DNA from: Candidatus Omnitrophota bacterium
GTDB lineage: Bacteria > Omnitrophota > Koll11 > Zapsychrales > Fredricksoniimonadaceae
DNA: 8,909 nt
Direction of reading: 5' to 3'
Assembly: GCA_015233705.1 (NCBI GenBank)
Contig: JADFXE010000044.1
Span: forward strand, 530-9,438
Shown: in pieces, positions 7,173-8,909 of the stretch
Position numbering within the stretch: the first letter of the stretch is position 1
Layout of the letters: each line of letters starts with the position of its first letter
Position numbers and translations under genes: made by a program
Notes under the pieces: model-generated
Databases searched by the model: none
The model's input: only the letters and a program-made list of their open reading frames with translations
What the model was told of the DNA's origin: nothing

Positions 7173-8752
7173 GGCAGGCAGGTGTAGCTCCAGGTCTCGG
7201 TCACGGCAAGCGCCCCGTCCTTGAGGAATGCGCGGAATTCAACGGCCGGCTTCTGGTTCGGCAGCAGTCCCTCCATGAACCCGGCCGTATCCCACTGGAC
7301 ATGAAGCACCAGCCGCCAGCCGCCGGTGACCGGATTTCTCATCAGCTGGGTGTCCGTGATCCTGGCGCCCCGGCTGACCCAGACATCAGGCTTGAGTTCC
7401 TTATTGGCCAGCACGGTCTTGAATTCTTCGCCTGTAAAATCAATGAGGAACATCGCGCCATCAGCCTTCTTCACGATCCGGGTCGCGTCCACAAAACCCT
7501 GCGGAAAACGCCGGTGCCGGGCCGAATGCCAGCTTAACATATAAGCATAACTGACCGAATCCCCGGCCTCCAACGCCCGCTCCGGGACCCAGTAGGTCAC
7601 GATATTGTCGTTGTACTCACTCTCCGACGGTATCTGAACCAGTTCTAAATGGCCCTTACCCCAATCACCCTGCGGCGTGACCCACACGCTCGGCCGCCGC
7701 TCGTAGCGGGCCTCCAGGTCCTGGTAATGATCGAAATCAATATCGCGCTGCAAAAGGCCGAAGCCGACGGGCTGATCGCCGCCAAAGGCATTGACCAGAA
7801 GCCGCGGAGGATTGACCAAAGGATGCCAGATCCATTCGCCGGAACGGGCAAAGACCAAAAGACCGTCAGAGTCGTGGACCTCGGGACGGAAATCCCCATT
7901 ACCTTTCAGGCCAGCGTTCTCGCCGTAAGAGAACATGGACGTCAGCGGCGCGATCCCCAGTTTGCGGATATGCTGGCGGACAAACAATACGCTCTTGACC
8001 TTCATCACTGTCTCTTCGCCCGGAGTGACCAGAAATTCATAGGCGCCGGTCACGCTGTTACTATCCAGCAAAGCGTAGAACGTGATGCCCTTGTCCCCTA
8101 ACGCCGGATGAACGATCCAGAACTCGCGAAAGAGCGGAAACTCCTCGCCGGTGTCTTCAGCGGTGTCAACCGCCAAACCCCGAGCCGACAAACCATAGGC
8201 CAGGTCCTTGCCCAGCGCGCGAAAATAACTGGCGCCCAGAAAAGACACCAGCTCATCAGCATATTTTGGGGTATTCAGCGGATAGTGGACCCGAAAACCG
8301 GCGAATCCATGATCTTCCTGAAGCCGTCCTTTGAGACCCGTATCCTCATATTCAAACAGGTCCGGCGAGAACGGGACCTCGCGTGTGCCGTCACGGTCAA
8401 CAGAATGAACAGTCACCGGGAATTGGTAAAGGAAACCGGGATGGAAGAATTGGACACTGAAAGGCTGATCAACCCACAGGCTGCGGGCAGGCTTGAAGCG
8501 GATACCGCGCCACTGGTCATAACCCATCTTTTTGAGAACTTCGGGCAGGTCCGTTCCAGGGGCCTGGAAAGGCTTGGCCGACAGGGCCTTGGCCTTGGCA
8601 ATGACATCCTTCAGCTGAACACGAGGGGCGGCGGCGCGTTTCCCATCAGCAAGAACGTGTGACGCTCCTGTCAGACACAGACAGCAGAATAGTCCCAGGG
8701 CCAGCAAGGAACGGCGAACCGTTCGTTGATAAGACTCACTCTCATTATCCAT
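7169..8752 (-). CDS. opgG: Periplasmic glucan biosynthesis protein, MdoG/OpgD family
   Basis: A periplasmic protein of the MdoG family, needed for OPG synthesis and now linked to glycoside hydrolase family GH186 (beta-1,2-glucanase activity in E. coli OpgD and OpgG). It has 527 residues. A signal peptide (RRSLLALGLFCCLCLTGASH, cleaved near residue 35) is followed by the family start LKDVIAKAKALSAKPFQAP. Hallmarks are FLGASYFRALGKD, YGLSARGLAVDT, FRPEVHDSDGL (Asp294), GFGLLQRDIDFDHYQDLEAR, PSVWVTPQGDWGKG and SEYNDNIVTYW (Asp382). The C-terminal ~110 residues form the Ig-like domain. OpgG versus OpgD cannot be settled; opgG is preferred because it is cotranscribed with opgH, as in E. coli opgGH. 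The RR in the leader is a weak twin-arginine match. I chose the ATG at 8752; the upstream TTG at 8797 sits only about six bases from the predicted transcription start. Neither has a clear Shine-Dalgarno. Confidence 0.93.
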   Translation of the reverse strand: MDNESESYQRTVRRSLLALGLFCCLCLTGASHVLADGKRAAAPRVQLKDVIAKAKALSAKPFQAPGTDLPEVLKKMGYDQWRGIRFKPARSLWVDQPFSVQFFHPGFLYQFPVTVHSVDRDGTREVPFSPDLFEYEDTGLKGRLQEDHGFAGFRVHYPLNTPKYADELVSFLGASYFRALGKDLAYGLSARGLAVDTAEDTGEEFPLFREFWIVHPALGDKGITFYALLDSNSVTGAYEFLVTPGEETVMKVKSVLFVRQHIRKLGIAPLTSMFSYGENAGLKGNGDFRPEVHDSDGLLVFARSGEWIWHPLVNPPRLLVNAFGGDQPVGFGLLQRDIDFDHYQDLEARYERRPSVWVTPQGDWGKGHLELVQIPSESEYNDNIVTYWVPERALEAGDSVSYAYMLSWHSARHRRFPQGFVDATRIVKKADGAMFLIDFTGEEFKTVLANKELKPDVWVSRGARITDTQLMRNPVTGGWRLVLHVQWDTAGFMEGLLPNQKPAVEFRAFLKDGALAVTETWSYTCLP

Positions 8753-8809
8753 AACGGAAGAAGTGGAATACGCCTTTTCAGGAGAAGAAAACCACAAATA
8801 TTAGGATGA

Positions 8810-8818
8810 AATATAGCA
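8810..8818 (-). promoter_or_regulatory. Putative extended -10 promoter of the opg operon
   Basis: On the minus strand TGCTATATT provides TATATT (8810-8815) preceded by TGC (8816-8818), an extended -10 element. No good -35 is seen. Initiation near 8803 would give a leader of about 50 bases before the opgG ATG. It is the only plausible promoter between opgG and the right edge. Confidence 0.45.
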
Positions 8819-8855
8819 TAAACAGTGGCGGGACACACTATTTTTTGAAGTTGGA

Positions 8856-8909
8856 TGTCATTTGCGAATTAAAAGTAGACACTTTTTGCCGAATTTTTGA
8901 TTTAAAAGT
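8856..8909. repeat. Repeated AT-rich motif, possible end of an IS21-type element
   Basis: TTAAAAGT occurs at 8869-8876 and again at 8902-8909, a 33-base period. Between them AAAAGT (8871-8876) and ACTTTT (8881-8886) form a perfect inverted repeat around AGAC. Multiple short direct repeats containing such GACACTTTTT motifs, with a terminal TGT (here 8856-8858), are typical of IS21-family ends. The window stops inside the second repeat and no transposase is visible, so the assignment is tentative. Confidence 0.35.

Noticed and set aside
8806..8909. Plus-strand frame open from an ATG to the right edge (34 codons)
   Set aside because: It overlaps the predicted opg promoter and the repeat motifs and lacks a properly spaced ribosome site. 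It cannot be judged at the window edge.

Overview
The window looks like a chromosomal stretch from a Gram-negative bacterium. It carries a periplasmic-glucan (OPG) synthesis operon, exported proteins and a transmembrane sensor kinase. GC content appears moderately high. The opgG-like protein, the short opgH and several unfamiliar small proteins do not look like a close enterobacterial relative. A lesser-known phylum such as Omnitrophota is my guess only; the lineage cannot be fixed from the sequence.

Layout. Positions 1-2507 (minus) hold a Cache/PAS/PAS sensor histidine kinase whose C-terminus runs off the left edge. Directly upstream of it on the same strand is a 210-residue exported protein with two VCBS/FG-GAP-like acidic loops (2530-3162), then a 69-residue Cys- and Lys-rich small protein (3254-3463). 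These three genes probably share a transcript from an extended -10 promoter near 3490. A divergent sigma70-like promoter at 3549-3576 serves an APC-superfamily amino acid permease on the plus strand (3590-5149).

The right half is a minus-strand operon: promoter near 8810, opgG/opgD-type periplasmic glucan protein (7169-8752), opgH glucan glucosyltransferase overlapping it by ATGA (5310-7172), and an unannotated 32-residue peptide gene (5159-5257). The peptide ends in DDCGWVCA. It has a good Shine-Dalgarno sequence that lies inside a strong intercistronic hairpin. OpgH would polymerise UDP-glucose into beta-1,2-glucan across the inner membrane, and the OpgG/D protein would process the glucan in the periplasm. 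The role of the peptide is unknown.

The last ~55 bases have AT-rich repeated motifs that resemble the end of an IS21-type element lying outside the window. The most novel-looking item is the Cys-tailed 32-residue peptide together with the hairpin covering its ribosome binding site.
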